Part shown: one piece after another, positions 1 to 7,717 of the stretch
How positions within the stretch are numbered: position 1 is the first letter of the stretch
Layout: each line of letters starts with the position of its first letter
NCBI GenBank assembly: GCA_963847615.1
Contig: CAWKAN010000008.1
Coordinates: 1-20,810 of the forward strand
Direction: 5' to 3'
Length of the DNA: 20,810 nt
DNA from: Palsa-883 sp963847615
Lineage (GTDB): Bacteria; Pseudomonadota; Alphaproteobacteria; Acetobacterales; Acetobacteraceae
Notes under the pieces: generated by a model
Databases searched by the model: none
What the model was told of the DNA's origin: nothing
The model's input: only the letters and a program-made list of their open reading frames with translations
Translations under genes and position numbers: made by a program

Positions 1-1
1 C

Positions 2-1598
2 CGGTTACACGCCGGCTGGTTTACCCACGTCGTCACAGCCGATAACGGCGGCAAAGGCACGGTAATCTACTGGTCGCATCTGATCGATGCCATTGTATTG
101 GCGCTACGAGCGCCGTTGCGGCTGTTCCTAAACGATCAAGCCGCCTTGTTTGTAGCAGCGGCTACTACCGGACCGATATTTGCCGCGCTTCTTGCTGCTG
201 TATTGGTATGGGGCCCGTTGCCTCTTGTATATCCTCATTGGCCGTGGCTGTGGACTGCCCCCCTTGCCGCGTTGCTTTCCCCCGCAATTTTCATCTATGG
301 CCTGCTCGGATACGTTCATTATCACCTGCCGCTCATCCTTATGGCCGCGTTGGCCGCAGCTTGCGCCGGGCGCGCCACGACCGGGCGTGCGGACGCAGGA
401 TTCTGGTGTGGTATTTCGTCAGCAGTTGGCATCTGGTTGAGTTCCGAGGCGCTGCCCTATGTGCTGATGGCCATGGGCGCGATCGGCGTAGCGTGGTGTT
501 TGCGACCCGCAGCGCTGGCCAACGCCCTCAAGGCGTGCGGGGCCGGTTTTGGCGCAGCGACGGCTGCTGCGGTGCTGATTGACCCACCGTACGGCGGTTG
601 GCTGTCGCCAGAAATCGACTGCATCTCAATCGTGTACGCGGTTCTCGCGGCCCTAATCTGTGGTGCTGCTTGGTTATTGATCCCGGTAGGGCGCTACACG
701 ACCTCGGTGTGGACGCGTTCTTTTGGTTGTCTGCTGATCTGCTTGGCCATCATGGGCCTCTGGCTCTGGTTCTACCCAAGCATAACCCATGGCCTGGGGG
801 GGCTTGTGCCACCCGCTGATACCGTTGCTTTTTTCGGCGCGATTACCGAAATGCAACCTGTTGGCGGCAACGCGCGTGGCATCGGCCTGCTGATGACCGG
901 GATGCTCGCCGTACTTTCGGCAATTGGTCTCGCTTGGCATAGGCGAAGTATATTGTGGGCATATGCGGCTATATGTGGTGTGGTTGTTGTCGTTCTGGCG
1001 GAGATGTACATCAGGTTTCTAGGATATTCGGAAGCAATCGGCGCCCTTATGCTCCCAGTCACAGTAGTATTTGTGGGTTCATTGCAAAATCTACCAGATC
1101 GACGGCCCTTATTGCGACTGGCGGCGGTAGTGGTGTTTCTTTTTGGGCCGGTGGCCACGCTGGCCCTGGCAGGCAAAGAGAACCGGACCTATCCCTTGCA
1201 TGACTGCCATCTCGCAAAAATCCTGCCGATTTCTGCGCCAAGAGAAGCATGCGATCGTGCTGACGGAAATCAGCGATACCCCTGAGATACTCTGGCGTGC
1301 GCCGGTACGAACTGTCGGTTCTCTGTATCACAAAAGCATCGAGGCGTTCATGCGAGCAAGGAACGCCTGGCGAACGGGCCCGTCGGACGGCGTGCCACAG
1401 GCTGTGCTGGCGACGGGTGCTACGCACATCCTGGCCTGCGATTTGACTGGCCGTTGGTCCTTTATCAGCGATTTGCCTCCTTCCACACTCCAAGACAGAC
1501 TAGCCCGGCACGACGTGCCGTCATGGCTACATGAGGTCGGTCACGGCGGAGGATACTATCTTTACCGTATCGATAGGAAATCTTCGGGGAGCTCATAA
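2..1598 (+). pseudogene. Polytopic membrane protein (GT-C glycosyltransferase-like), 5'-partial, frameshifted near 1240
   Basis: The reading frame is already open at the first bases of the window, with no start codon needed, so the gene begins outside. The visible part encodes about eight or more hydrophobic membrane segments, as in GT-C-type polyprenyl-sugar-dependent transferases of envelope glycans. An upstream soluble stretch containing ADNGGKG and WSHLID precedes the first segment. Frame 2 stops at 1285, but the expected C-terminal domain continues in frame 3 from about 1240 to the TAA at 1596-1598. It is rich in conserved-looking blocks (VLTEISDTPEILW, VGSLYH, LQDRLARHDVPSWL). One base is gained, or two lost, between about 1220 and 1255. 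Whether this is a pseudogene or a sequence error is open. The GT-C assignment is inference from topology and remembered family resemblance; the exact substrate is unknown. An ATG overlapping the stop (TAATG, 1596-1600) opens only a 26-codon frame before a TGA. Confidence 0.6.
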
Positions 1599-1853
1599 TG
1601 GCGCAAGCACCACCGCGTATCGGCGAGCGTGATCGCCATTCCAAGGAAGCGCGCCCTGGTAGTATTCGAGGCCTCTGATCGGCGCGGTTCGGTTACCGTC
1701 GGGACTCAGGCGGCGATAGCCTCGCGGCGCCGCCTCATGCCGACTCAGGCCGTCTACCATCACCGCGCGCCGGATCCTGGCATAGAGTTCCACTGTAAAC
1801 ATCCTTCCAGCCCCTCCATGCCCGGCAGGGACATCAAGGAGACCTATCAGGAC

Positions 1854-1876
1854 CGGTACACTTTGGCACCGCTTTC
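1854..1876. repeat. IS21-type terminal repeat, copy 1
   Basis: The block CGGTACACTTTGGCACCGCT is repeated with few changes at 1901-1924. Direct repeats just outside istA are characteristic transposase-binding sites of IS21-family ends. Confidence 0.6.
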
Positions 1877-1900
1877 ACGGCACGATCACAACCGGTGCAG

Positions 1901-1924
1901 CGGTACACTTTGCGACCGCTGTTC
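1901..1924. repeat. IS21-type terminal repeat, copy 2
   Basis: The block CGGTACACTTTGCGACCGCT is the partner of the copy at 1854-1876, in the same orientation and 47 bases away. Confidence 0.6.
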
Positions 1925-1925
1925 A

Positions 1926-2098
1926 TACCCGCGGGGGCAACGCTGCGGACCCACGGTCAGGCGGCTCCAGATCCGCCAGAAGCCGGTTATCGTAGGGCAC
2001 GCCTGGCGCCGTCCAGCACGATTACGCCGGTCCGACGGCTTTCCGGCCAGGGTGCAGCCTGCGCGCCGCTGGAGGCGTATGCGGAGGCGGCGGAGTAG
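1926..2098. other. Intergenic stretch without recognisable gene
   Basis: Between the IS21 remnant and the VTT-family gene no supported coding frame was found. A 67-codon frame on the plus strand (1895-2098) has no recognisable domain and overlaps the IS repeat. The segment may be eroded flanking DNA. Confidence 0.4.
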
Positions 2099-2788
2099 CT
2101 AACTGTCCAGCCTGCGTCCCCGCGCGGCGACGCGGCTGACATAGATGGTCAGCGCGATGGTCGCCATCGCGCTGACGCCGAGCAGCGTCCAGTGCACCCG
2201 CGCGGCGTCGCGCTCCGACGTCGCGAGGCCAGCCCTGGCGAAGCTGCCGAGCATCACATAACCGAACAGCGCCGGCAGGGCCGCCAGCGTGCCGAGCGCG
2301 TAGCCCCGCGACGATACCGAGGAAAGCCCCAGCGCGTAGCTTGTCGCGGCGAACGGCATGATCGGCGAGACGCGCAGCAGGCAGACGAGTTTCCAGCCGC
2401 CGCGTTCAAGCGCCGCGTCGAAGCCGCGCATTTGCGGACGGCGCGACACCATGCGGGCGATCCAGGGCCGAAACAGGGATCGGCTGAGCCAGAACGCCAG
2501 AATTGCGCCCAGGAACGTGCTCGCAGCGGCAAGGGCGAAGCCGATCGTCAGCCCATAGAGGACACCAGCGGCGACGCCCATCAGCGAAGCCGGCAGAACC
2601 CCGCTCATGGCAACCACGACCTGCAAGGCGACCAGCCCGATCCAGCCCGACGCACCGAGCGCGCGGATCGCATCCAACACCATGTCCACCCGTGCGGTGC
2701 TACCCGCCAGCCCGGCGTGCAGAACGACATAGGCCGCCGTGAGCACGACGAGGACCGCCAGCGTAATCGCGACGCGGCGCAGCGTCAT
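2099..2788 (-). CDS. TVP38/TMEM64 (VTT / SNARE-associated) family membrane protein
   Basis: This 229-residue inner-membrane protein has an N-terminal membrane anchor (about residues 5-25) followed by further hydrophobic segments. The VTT signature region is seen around residues 60-190: a Gly/Pro-rich stretch (VLPASLMGVAAGVLYG), an amphipathic basic linker (SRSLFRPWIARMVSRRP), and the diagnostic R-x-S-P-I-M-P-F...Y-A-L-G-L block. Length fits the family. VTT proteins (DedA, TVP38, TMEM64) are implicated in lipid scrambling, including recycling of undecaprenyl phosphate. Start ATG 2786-2788 lies three bases after the stop of the GT2 gene, so the two are almost certainly co-transcribed and probably translationally coupled. 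Pairing with a polyprenyl-phosphate-type glycosyltransferase suggests a lipid-linked sugar role, which is inference. Confidence 0.85.
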   Translation of the reverse strand: MTLRRVAITLAVLVVLTAAYVVLHAGLAGSTARVDMVLDAIRALGASGWIGLVALQVVVAMSGVLPASLMGVAAGVLYGLTIGFALAAASTFLGAILAFWLSRSLFRPWIARMVSRRPQMRGFDAALERGGWKLVCLLRVSPIMPFAATSYALGLSSVSSRGYALGTLAALPALFGYVMLGSFARAGLATSERDAARVHWTLLGVSAMATIALTIYVSRVAARGRRLDS

Positions 2789-2791
2789 CCT

Positions 2792-3547
2792 CTACGTATC
2801 GCCCGTTGTGTCGGCGAAGAGATCAGAATGGATCAGGCGCATGCGATGTAGCCGGTACGCGGCGGAGGTCTGCAAGACGCCCAGGCCGTAGACGATGCTG
2901 CGCCGGAGATTGATTGAGGACGCCTCCGGGAAATAGCGAGTGGGGCAAGATATCTCGCCGATCCGGAAACCCCAGTGGATCGCCTGCACGAGCATCTGAT
3001 TGTCAAACACGAAATCGTCGGAGCAGCGCGACAACGGCAGCGTTTCGAGAACCCTGCGGCTCCAGCCGCGATAGCCGGTGTGGAACTCCGACAGCTTACG
3101 CGCAACCGCGAGGTTCTGTAGCAACGTGAGAATCCGGTTGGCGACGTATTTGTAGGGCGGCATGCCGCCCGCCAGAGCACCGCGCCCCAGAATACGCGAA
3201 CCAAGTACGACGTCGAACTCGTCCGAAGCAATCATCGACGCCATCGCAGTCACAAGTTTCGGCGCATACTGGTAGTCTGGATGCAGCATCACGACGATGT
3301 CGGCGCCGCGTTCAAGTGCCGCGGCATAGCATGTCTCCTGATTGCTCCCGTAGCCGCGGTTGCGGCTGTGTACAAGGGGGTGGATGCCGAGCGCACGCGC
3401 CAGGGCCGAGGTGTTGTCCGAACTCGCATCGTCCGTGAGGATGATGTCGTTAACGATGTCCTTCGGAATCTCATCGAACGTACGCCGCAGCGTCTGCGCG
3501 GCATTGTACGCGGGCAGGATGACGGTGATCTTCTTTCCGGCGATCAC
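2792..3547 (-). CDS. GT2-family glycosyltransferase (dolichol/polyprenyl-phosphate sugar synthase-like)
   Basis: The 251-residue soluble protein is dominated by a GT-A fold. It shows the N-terminal nucleotide-binding strand ITVILPAYNAAQTL (7-20), the DDASSDNT acidic motif (39-46), the NRGYGSNQ loop (63-70), HPDYQY with the metal-binding acidic position (89-94), LGSRILG (115-121) and EFHTGYRG, then the acceptor-side block CSDDFVFDNQML. No membrane helices follow the catalytic domain. It probably transfers a sugar from a nucleotide donor to a lipid phosphate at the cytoplasmic face, feeding GT-C enzymes; donor and acceptor cannot be told from sequence. Start is GTG (3545-3547), six bases downstream of the preceding gene's TGA, with the VTT gene directly after it. 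The family call is firm; the substrate is unknown. Confidence 0.9.
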   Translation of the reverse strand: MIAGKKITVILPAYNAAQTLRRTFDEIPKDIVNDIILTDDASSDNTSALARALGIHPLVHSRNRGYGSNQETCYAAALERGADIVVMLHPDYQYAPKLVTAMASMIASDEFDVVLGSRILGRGALAGGMPPYKYVANRILTLLQNLAVARKLSEFHTGYRGWSRRVLETLPLSRCSDDFVFDNQMLVQAIHWGFRIGEISCPTRYFPEASSINLRRSIVYGLGVLQTSAAYRLHRMRLIHSDLFADTTGDT

Positions 3548-3552
3548 GACGG

Positions 3553-3990
3553 TCAGGGCACCAGCTTGACGAGGACCATCGGCGACAGCCCGGGTGGATG
3601 GATCGGAAACGCCATACGCGTGCCAGGTGGTGCCGCCTCGAACGCGCGGGCGCGCTCGATGAAGTCGGTGCGCAGGATCGGCCGTTCCTGCCGGTCATGC
3701 GGAACGGCCCACAGCAGCAGCACGAGCAGAAGCGCCACGCCGATCCCGCGCAGCCAGCAATTGCGGTCGGCGGCCAGCGTGAACAGCACGCCGATCCAGG
3801 CCAGCATCGGGATCATGCACCAGCCGTCGTCGCCCCACAGTTCCGCGCGCAGCAGCATCTCGGGCTTGCGCGACAGCACAAGTGCCGCAAACAATAGGCC
3901 GAGTAACGCAAGCGCCCAGGGCGAGGGCGCCGAAGCCTTGTTCGTCGCGGTCTTGCGCGCCCCAGCACGGGCGATCGCTGCTGACGTCAT
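3553..3990 (-). CDS. Short membrane protein, probably an internally deleted GT-C-like protein
   Basis: From ATG 3988-3990 the frame encodes 145 residues: a basic N-terminus, a hydrophobic segment (about 26-42), the block RKPEMLLRAELWGDDGW, two more hydrophobic segments (IPMLAWIGVLFTLA and WLRGIGVALLLVLLLWAV), and a soluble tail (ILRTDFIERARAFEAAPPGT). An acidic loop after the first segment and a 'P-P-G-T' tail after the last are what I recall from the two ends of much longer (500+ residue) polytopic proteins in this genetic context. The middle helices appear to be missing. The frame remains open upstream to 4182 but that extension is hydrophilic and unconvincing. It is the first gene of a tight leftward cluster with GT2 and VTT. 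It could alternatively be a genuine small membrane protein. Confidence 0.55.
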   Translation of the reverse strand: MTSAAIARAGARKTATNKASAPSPWALALLGLLFAALVLSRKPEMLLRAELWGDDGWCMIPMLAWIGVLFTLAADRNCWLRGIGVALLLVLLLWAVPHDRQERPILRTDFIERARAFEAAPPGTRMAFPIHPPGLSPMVLVKLVP

Positions 3991-4021
3991 CACAACGGAC
4001 TTGTCCCAATTGGCCCCAGGG

Positions 4022-4050
4022 GCATTACCGCATTGCCAGCGTGTCGGCAA
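4022..4050 (-). promoter_or_regulatory. Possible sigma-70-type promoter for the GT2 cluster
   Basis: On the minus strand TTGCCG (4045-4050) and TAATGC (4022-4027) are separated by 17 bases and lie about 30 bases upstream of ATG 3990. The matches to consensus are partial, so this is only a candidate. Confidence 0.25.
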
Positions 4051-4124
4051 ATGGATGCATCCGACGCCAGCAGTTCTTATTTTGACGTGACGCACGTCGT
4101 CCTGGGTCGCCGGGTTGGCTTTTA

Positions 4125-4520
4125 TCAGGGCCCGAGCGGTGGCGGCCGGTGGAATGCCATGGTCGCGAGCAGCTCCTGCCAAGAGGGGAACACGAGATAG
4201 GAGGTGAGCGTCCGTAGGGCGTGGAAGAACCCTTGTCGGGTGACCAATTCACGCCGCGCTGCCTTCCACGCCTTGTCCCCCAGCTCGCAGACGGTGTGGC
4301 AGGCAAACGCCAGCAGGTTCAGCGTGGCGAGCACGGTCGAGAGGTTGTGCCGACCATGCCCGAAATTATGCTCCAGATTGTATCCCTTGGTCTTCAGCAC
4401 ATTGAAGGTCTCGTTCTCGATCTTCCAGCGCGCCCGTCCGGCGGCGGCAAGCGCGGCGACGGTGTCGCGGGTCACAGCTAGATCGGTCATGAAGCTGTTG
4501 CGGTAGGTCACCCCTACCCA
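4125..4520 (-). pseudogene. DDE transposase, C-terminal fragment
   Basis: About 130 residues are left of a transposase. The frame contains VTYRNSFMTD, then GRARWKIENETFNVLKTKGY and NLEHNFGHG, the conserved C-terminal block of a family of IS4-like/ISNCY-type DDE transposases in which the Glu of WKIENE supplies the last catalytic acid. This is followed by a helical tail (LNLLAFACHTV...). The N-terminal domain and both catalytic Asp residues are absent. A stop lies just upstream in frame (about 4521), and the apparent GTG start at 4511 is only an internal Val codon. No inverted repeats were identified. The exact IS family is uncertain. Confidence 0.7.
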
Positions 4521-4819
4521 TGGTGCGAGTCAAGCCCTTGAATTAGCAAGCAAAACAGACGAATTTCTCGGGTCCCGATCGGCGCCGATCGGGACCCCAC
4601 CCCGAACGAATTTTATGAGATATATCAAAGCGCAGCCAGGCTTCGGCCCGGAGTCCCGATTGGATGCCGACTAACAATCAGAAGACCACTCCCCGCGTCC
4701 CCCGCTCTTCCCCCGGGGGTATCGCCGGCGATCACGGGTCAACGTGGGTAAACAAGGGGATGGGGCTCGCCCGGCGTTGGCCCAAAAGTTCCTGAAGTGG
4801 TTCGAAAAATGGTCAATTC
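4521..4819. other. Gene-free interval with a long palindrome
   Basis: No convincing coding frame was found. The interval contains the 28-bp perfect palindrome at 4570-4597 and C/G-rich low-complexity sequence around 4680-4740. It separates the transposase fragment from the tRNA-like relic and is probably island-border debris. Confidence 0.4.
4570..4597. repeat. Perfect 28-bp palindrome
   Basis: The arm GGGTCCCGATCGGC (4570-4583) is followed immediately by its exact reverse complement (4584-4597), with no spacer. There is no U-tract directly after it on either strand, though TTTTA occurs about 13 bases beyond on the plus strand. It could be a protein-binding site, an IS end or recombination site, or a terminator-like cruciform. 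Confidence 0.6.
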
Positions 4820-4893
4820 GGGCCGTTCGCCCGAGGCGCTCTTCGAACTTTTAATCTTGGGGTCGTGGGTTCGAGTTCCCACCGGGCTCACCA
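4820..4893 (+). pseudogene. tRNA-Lys(TTT)-like relic
   Basis: The 74-nt span has the length of a tRNA and ends in a tRNA-like 3' part: anticodon loop CTTTTAA (anticodon TTT, Lys), the variable region, T-arm GTGGG-TTCGAGTT-CCCAC, then CGGGCTC-A-CCA. The T loop has eight rather than seven bases. The 5' GGGCCGT pairs only partly with the 3' acceptor strand, the anticodon stem pairs poorly and the D arm is not recognisable. It is therefore unlikely to be functional. It most resembles a decayed tRNA copy or the tRNA 3'-end attachment scar left by an integrative element, which fits the surrounding transposase debris. Confidence 0.5.
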
Positions 4894-5263
4894 TACGAAT
4901 CGAGGCGTTGGATGGTTGGCTCGCGCTGTCCCGCGCTGCCTCCCACATCCTTCCCCGGAAATCGCCCCGCCGGCACCGCCCGATCCCGACGCACCGGGAT
5001 GATGTTCGGCACCGGCGCCGGCCGCCTCTCGATCGGCTGTGGCACCGAGAAGAAGTCCGCGACCGCCACCCGTAACGCCGGCAAGAATTTGCTTCAGGCC
5101 GCCATCAACCGCTGCCGCACCGAGGCTGACGCCAACCCGCCCCCTTCCGGCGGGCCAGGAATCCCGAAAAGCTCATCGTCGCTGCCGGGAGAGGGCAGGG
5201 ATTGCCAGCCCCTCCCCGCTAGCCCATCTTATTCACCGCATAGCAGGGATTCGCAGACGGGCA
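4894..5263. other. Gene-free interval left of the IS66-like element
   Basis: No frame with recognisable domains was found. There is a short near-direct repeat (GCAGGGATTGCCAG near 5195 and GCAGGGATTCGCAG near 5243) and a GC palindrome around 5010-5030. No remaining part of the DUF1254 gene, which the IS element truncates on its other side, could be recognised here. Confidence 0.4.
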
Positions 5264-5286
5264 TGTAAGCGGGGCAAAAGTGTGGG
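5264..5286 (+). repeat. IS66-like left inverted repeat
   Basis: TGTAAGCGGGGCAAAAGTGT plus three further bases. It pairs with the inverted copy at 6981-7003. Confidence 0.75.
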
Positions 5287-5321
5287 TGAGCCGCATTTTT
5301 TCCTTGCGCCGATTCGGCGCC

Positions 5322-6968
5322 GTGGATTCTTTGCATCATGTGCCGCCGCCTCCGGTTTCCCTTTCCGGCCTGACCCGGCCAGAGCTTGAAGCTCTGCTGG
5401 TTGATCTGTTCGGTCAGGTTGCCACGCTGACCCAGGTGGTTGGCGAGCAACGTGAGGAGATTGCCCGCCTGGAAGGTCTGAAGGGGCGTCCCGTCATCAA
5501 ACCGAGCGGCATGGATAAAGGCACTGGACCGCCGCAGTCTGTTAAGCGGGAGCAGCGTCGGGGCCGCGGCAAGGTGACCCCTCGGGTCAGCGTCGAAGAT
5601 CGGGTGGTTAAAGCCACGATCCCGGAAGGATCGGTTTTCAAGGGTCACGAGCCTTTTCCGATTCAGGAGCTGGTGATTTCGGCCCGGGCGACCTGCTACC
5701 AGCGTGAACGCTGGGTCACACCGGACGGCCGGACGGTGCTGGCACCGCTGCCGGATGGGATCGATGGTCATTTCGGCCCGGAACTCAGACGTTTCGTGCT
5801 GATGCAATACCATCAGGGGCAGTCCACACTGCCACGTCTGCTGGCGCTGTTACGGTCGGTGGGTGTGTCGATCTCGAAGCGGCAATTGCAGCGGCTGCTG
5901 ACGGCAAAGCACGATGATTTCGTCGCCGAAGCCCAGGCTGTCCTGCGCGCCGGGCTTGAGACGGCACCGTTTGTGTCCGCCGATGACACGGGCGCGCGTC
6001 ATGGCGGCAAGAACGGCTTTTGCACGCAAATAGGCAACGACTGGTTCACCTGGTTCGGCACACGGCCATCGAAGAGCCGGCTGAACTTCCTTGATCTGCT
6101 TCGCGCCGGCCATGCCGATTACGTACTCAATAACGCCGCCTACGGCTACATGCGGCGTCATGATCTGTCAGCAGCGGCGATCGCGCTTTTGATGGCCGGA
6201 CCGCAGACGCGGTTCGAGGACCGCGCGGCATGGCTGGCCCATCTCGACGGGCTCGGCTTCGGCGCGCTGAAGGTGATGCCCGAGCCCGCTGACCGCTTTG
6301 CGGGGCATCGGTTCGCTTCGCGACCCGATCCGGTGCGGGTCGCCTCCGAGGGTGCTTTGTGGGGCAGCGTTCAGTCGCACGGGTTGCTGTGCGATGGCGT
6401 CGTGCTCAGTGATGACGCGGGACAGTTCAATGTCGGGCGGCATGCCTTATGTTGGGTTCACGCGGAACGGCTGGTGCACAAGTTGAACACCTTCACGGAC
6501 AAGCACCGCGCCGCCCAGAAGCGGGTTCGCGGGCTGATCTGGGACTTTTACGCCGATCTCAAGGTTTACCGGGCTAAACCCGGCAAGCGCCGGGCCCTCG
6601 CGTTGCGCGCCCGGTTCGACCGTATCTTTTGCCGCCGCACCGGCTTTGCCACGCTGGACCGGCTGCTGGCGCGGCTGCACGCCAACAAGGCTGAGTTGCT
6701 GACGGTGCTCGATCGGCCGGAAATACCGCTTCACACCAACGGCTCAGAGAACGATATCCGTTGTTACGTCACGCGGCGGAAGGTCAGCGCCGGAACCCGA
6801 AGCGAGGTCGGACGCGATTGCCGGGACGCGTTCCTCGGTCTGGCCAAAACCTGCGCGAAACTCGGAATCCCGGTCTGGGACTATCTGGGCAGTCGACTCA
6901 GGGTGATGGGGCACGCCGTTATCGAACCTCTCGACCATTATGTCAGAGCACGTATTCGATACGCGTGA
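5322..6968 (+). CDS. IS66-family-like transposase
   Basis: The 548-residue protein (from GTG 5322; an upstream GTG at 5280 would add 14 residues) has an N-terminal leucine-rich coiled coil (about 20-55) and a basic linker (KREQRRGRGK). A Zn-ribbon-like region has largely lost its cysteines. The DDE_Tnp_IS66 catalytic core follows: ADDTGARH (Asp about 221-222), LSDDAGQFNV followed by HALCWVHAERLVHKL (Asp about 364-365), and TNGSENDIR (Glu about 476) near the C-terminus. All three acidic blocks are intact and the frame is unbroken. I chose the later start because relatives I recall begin DSLHHV, directly after the inverted repeat and a short leader. No strong ribosome site is visible. It catalyses movement of the surrounding element. 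Confidence 0.85.
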   Translation: MDSLHHVPPPPVSLSGLTRPELEALLVDLFGQVATLTQVVGEQREEIARLEGLKGRPVIKPSGMDKGTGPPQSVKREQRRGRGKVTPRVSVEDRVVKATIPEGSVFKGHEPFPIQELVISARATCYQRERWVTPDGRTVLAPLPDGIDGHFGPELRRFVLMQYHQGQSTLPRLLALLRSVGVSISKRQLQRLLTAKHDDFVAEAQAVLRAGLETAPFVSADDTGARHGGKNGFCTQIGNDWFTWFGTRPSKSRLNFLDLLRAGHADYVLNNAAYGYMRRHDLSAAAIALLMAGPQTRFEDRAAWLAHLDGLGFGALKVMPEPADRFAGHRFASRPDPVRVASEGALWGSVQSHGLLCDGVVLSDDAGQFNVGRHALCWVHAERLVHKLNTFTDKHRAAQKRVRGLIWDFYADLKVYRAKPGKRRALALRARFDRIFCRRTGFATLDRLLARLHANKAELLTVLDRPEIPLHTNGSENDIRCYVTRRKVSAGTRSEVGRDCRDAFLGLAKTCAKLGIPVWDYLGSRLRVMGHAVIEPLDHYVRARIRYA

Positions 6969-7527
6969 TCGGCGAGGCTACCAACACTTTTGCCCCTCTT
7001 ACAGTGAAGCCAATATCGCCAATCCAATCATACCACATGTCATCGGTCAGACCGAGCACCTTCGGCGGCGCCTCGATCACCAGCGGACCGTTGCGCAGAT
7101 CGATCCAGAACCACGTGTAGGGCGTGTTGTCGTTGGCGGTCAGTTCGACCGTGCGGGAGTCAACCATCTGCTCCCAGATCGGCACGGTTGTATTGGCCGG
7201 ACCCATCGCCAGGATCCCACGGCGATTTGCCAGCTGGTTCACGGCGGGCAGCGCCAGCAGATAGGCCTGCACCGCGCGCTGGTAATCCAGATTGTCATAG
7301 ATCTTGTCAGTGCTGCTCTGGTCCGGGACCCCGTCAAAGAACCGCAGCGTGCCGAACCGGGTTTCGACCGTGTCGGGAGTCACGACGCCTTGGGGCATCG
7401 GCGTCGAGAATTTCAACTCCGGTGCAACGGGGGCACCGGTGAGAGGCTGTGCAGCGCTCGGCCCCGCATTGAACGCGACACCGGCGGCAAGCGCGGCACA
7501 GATCATGATGTGACGATAAGTGAGCAT
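6943..7527 (-). pseudogene. DUF1254-domain secreted protein, truncated by the IS66-like element
   Basis: Start ATG 7525-7527 follows a strong GGGAGGAAC ribosome site. The first about 26 residues are a signal peptide ending GPSAAQ. The mature part matches the N-terminal portion of DUF1254 proteins: ETRFGTLRFFDGVPD, KIYDNLDYQRAVQAYLLALP, then PNTTVPIWEQ-like and DNTPYTWFWIDLRNGPLVIEAPP blocks. Full-length relatives are about 450-490 residues, usually with a following DUF1214 part. Here only about 175 native residues remain before the IS end at 7003, and the last 19 residues and the stop come from the IS. DUF1254 proteins are periplasmic or envelope proteins of unclear function. The gene lies downstream of sulfatase locus 1 and may once have belonged to it. 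Confidence 0.8.
6981..7003 (-). repeat. IS66-like right inverted repeat
   Basis: Read on the minus strand it begins TGTAAGAGGGGCAAAAGTGT, two mismatches from the left repeat over 23 bases. Confidence 0.75.
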
Positions 7528-7717
7528 TTGTTCCTCCCTCGACGCGCAGCCAACCAGGTCTAGTAAGCCGCCGGATCGGAGCTTGCCCGTGAGGTGGGCC
7601 AATGACGGGAAGCCTGACCGGCCCAGTCGGGATCGCGACAATCACCGACGCAGACAGAAATCGAGAGCTTCGGAAACGCCGCTGTTCCGCGTCGATGCCG
7701 CCTTTGCGCCGCCGCCT

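Larger units (their letters stand above)
1700..1925 (-). mobile_element. istA: IS21-family remnant: istA 5' end plus terminal repeats
   Basis: On the minus strand an ATG at 1802 follows a good GGAAGG ribosome site and encodes MFTVELYARIRRAVMVDGLS followed by RHEAA. This matches the start of IS21-family IstA transposases (recognised from memory). The helix-turn-helix continuation is missing: the frame jumps to a PRGYRR-like block and then loses similarity. No DDE domain or istB is present. Upstream of the start are two similar 23-24-bp repeats (1854-1876 and 1901-1924), typical of the multiple terminal repeats inside IS21 ends. This is a dead end-fragment with an internal deletion. The outer boundaries are approximate. 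Confidence 0.65.
5264..7003 (+). mobile_element. IS66-like insertion sequence, structurally complete
   Basis: A single transposase gene is bounded by terminal inverted repeats of about 23 bp (5264-5286 and 6981-7003) that match at 21 of 23 positions and begin TGTAAG. No tnpA/tnpB accessory genes are present, as in single-ORF relatives of IS66. The bases flanking the two ends do not show an obvious 8-bp target duplication, so one flank has probably been deleted or recombined after insertion. The right end lies inside a DUF1254 gene. Confidence 0.75.

Noticed and set aside
1895..2098. Small plus-strand gene before the VTT gene
   Set aside because: It begins inside the IS21 terminal repeat, has no ribosome site and no recognisable domain.
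4820..4893. Functional tRNA-Lys gene
   Set aside because: Acceptor and anticodon stems pair poorly, the D arm is absent and the T loop has eight bases.
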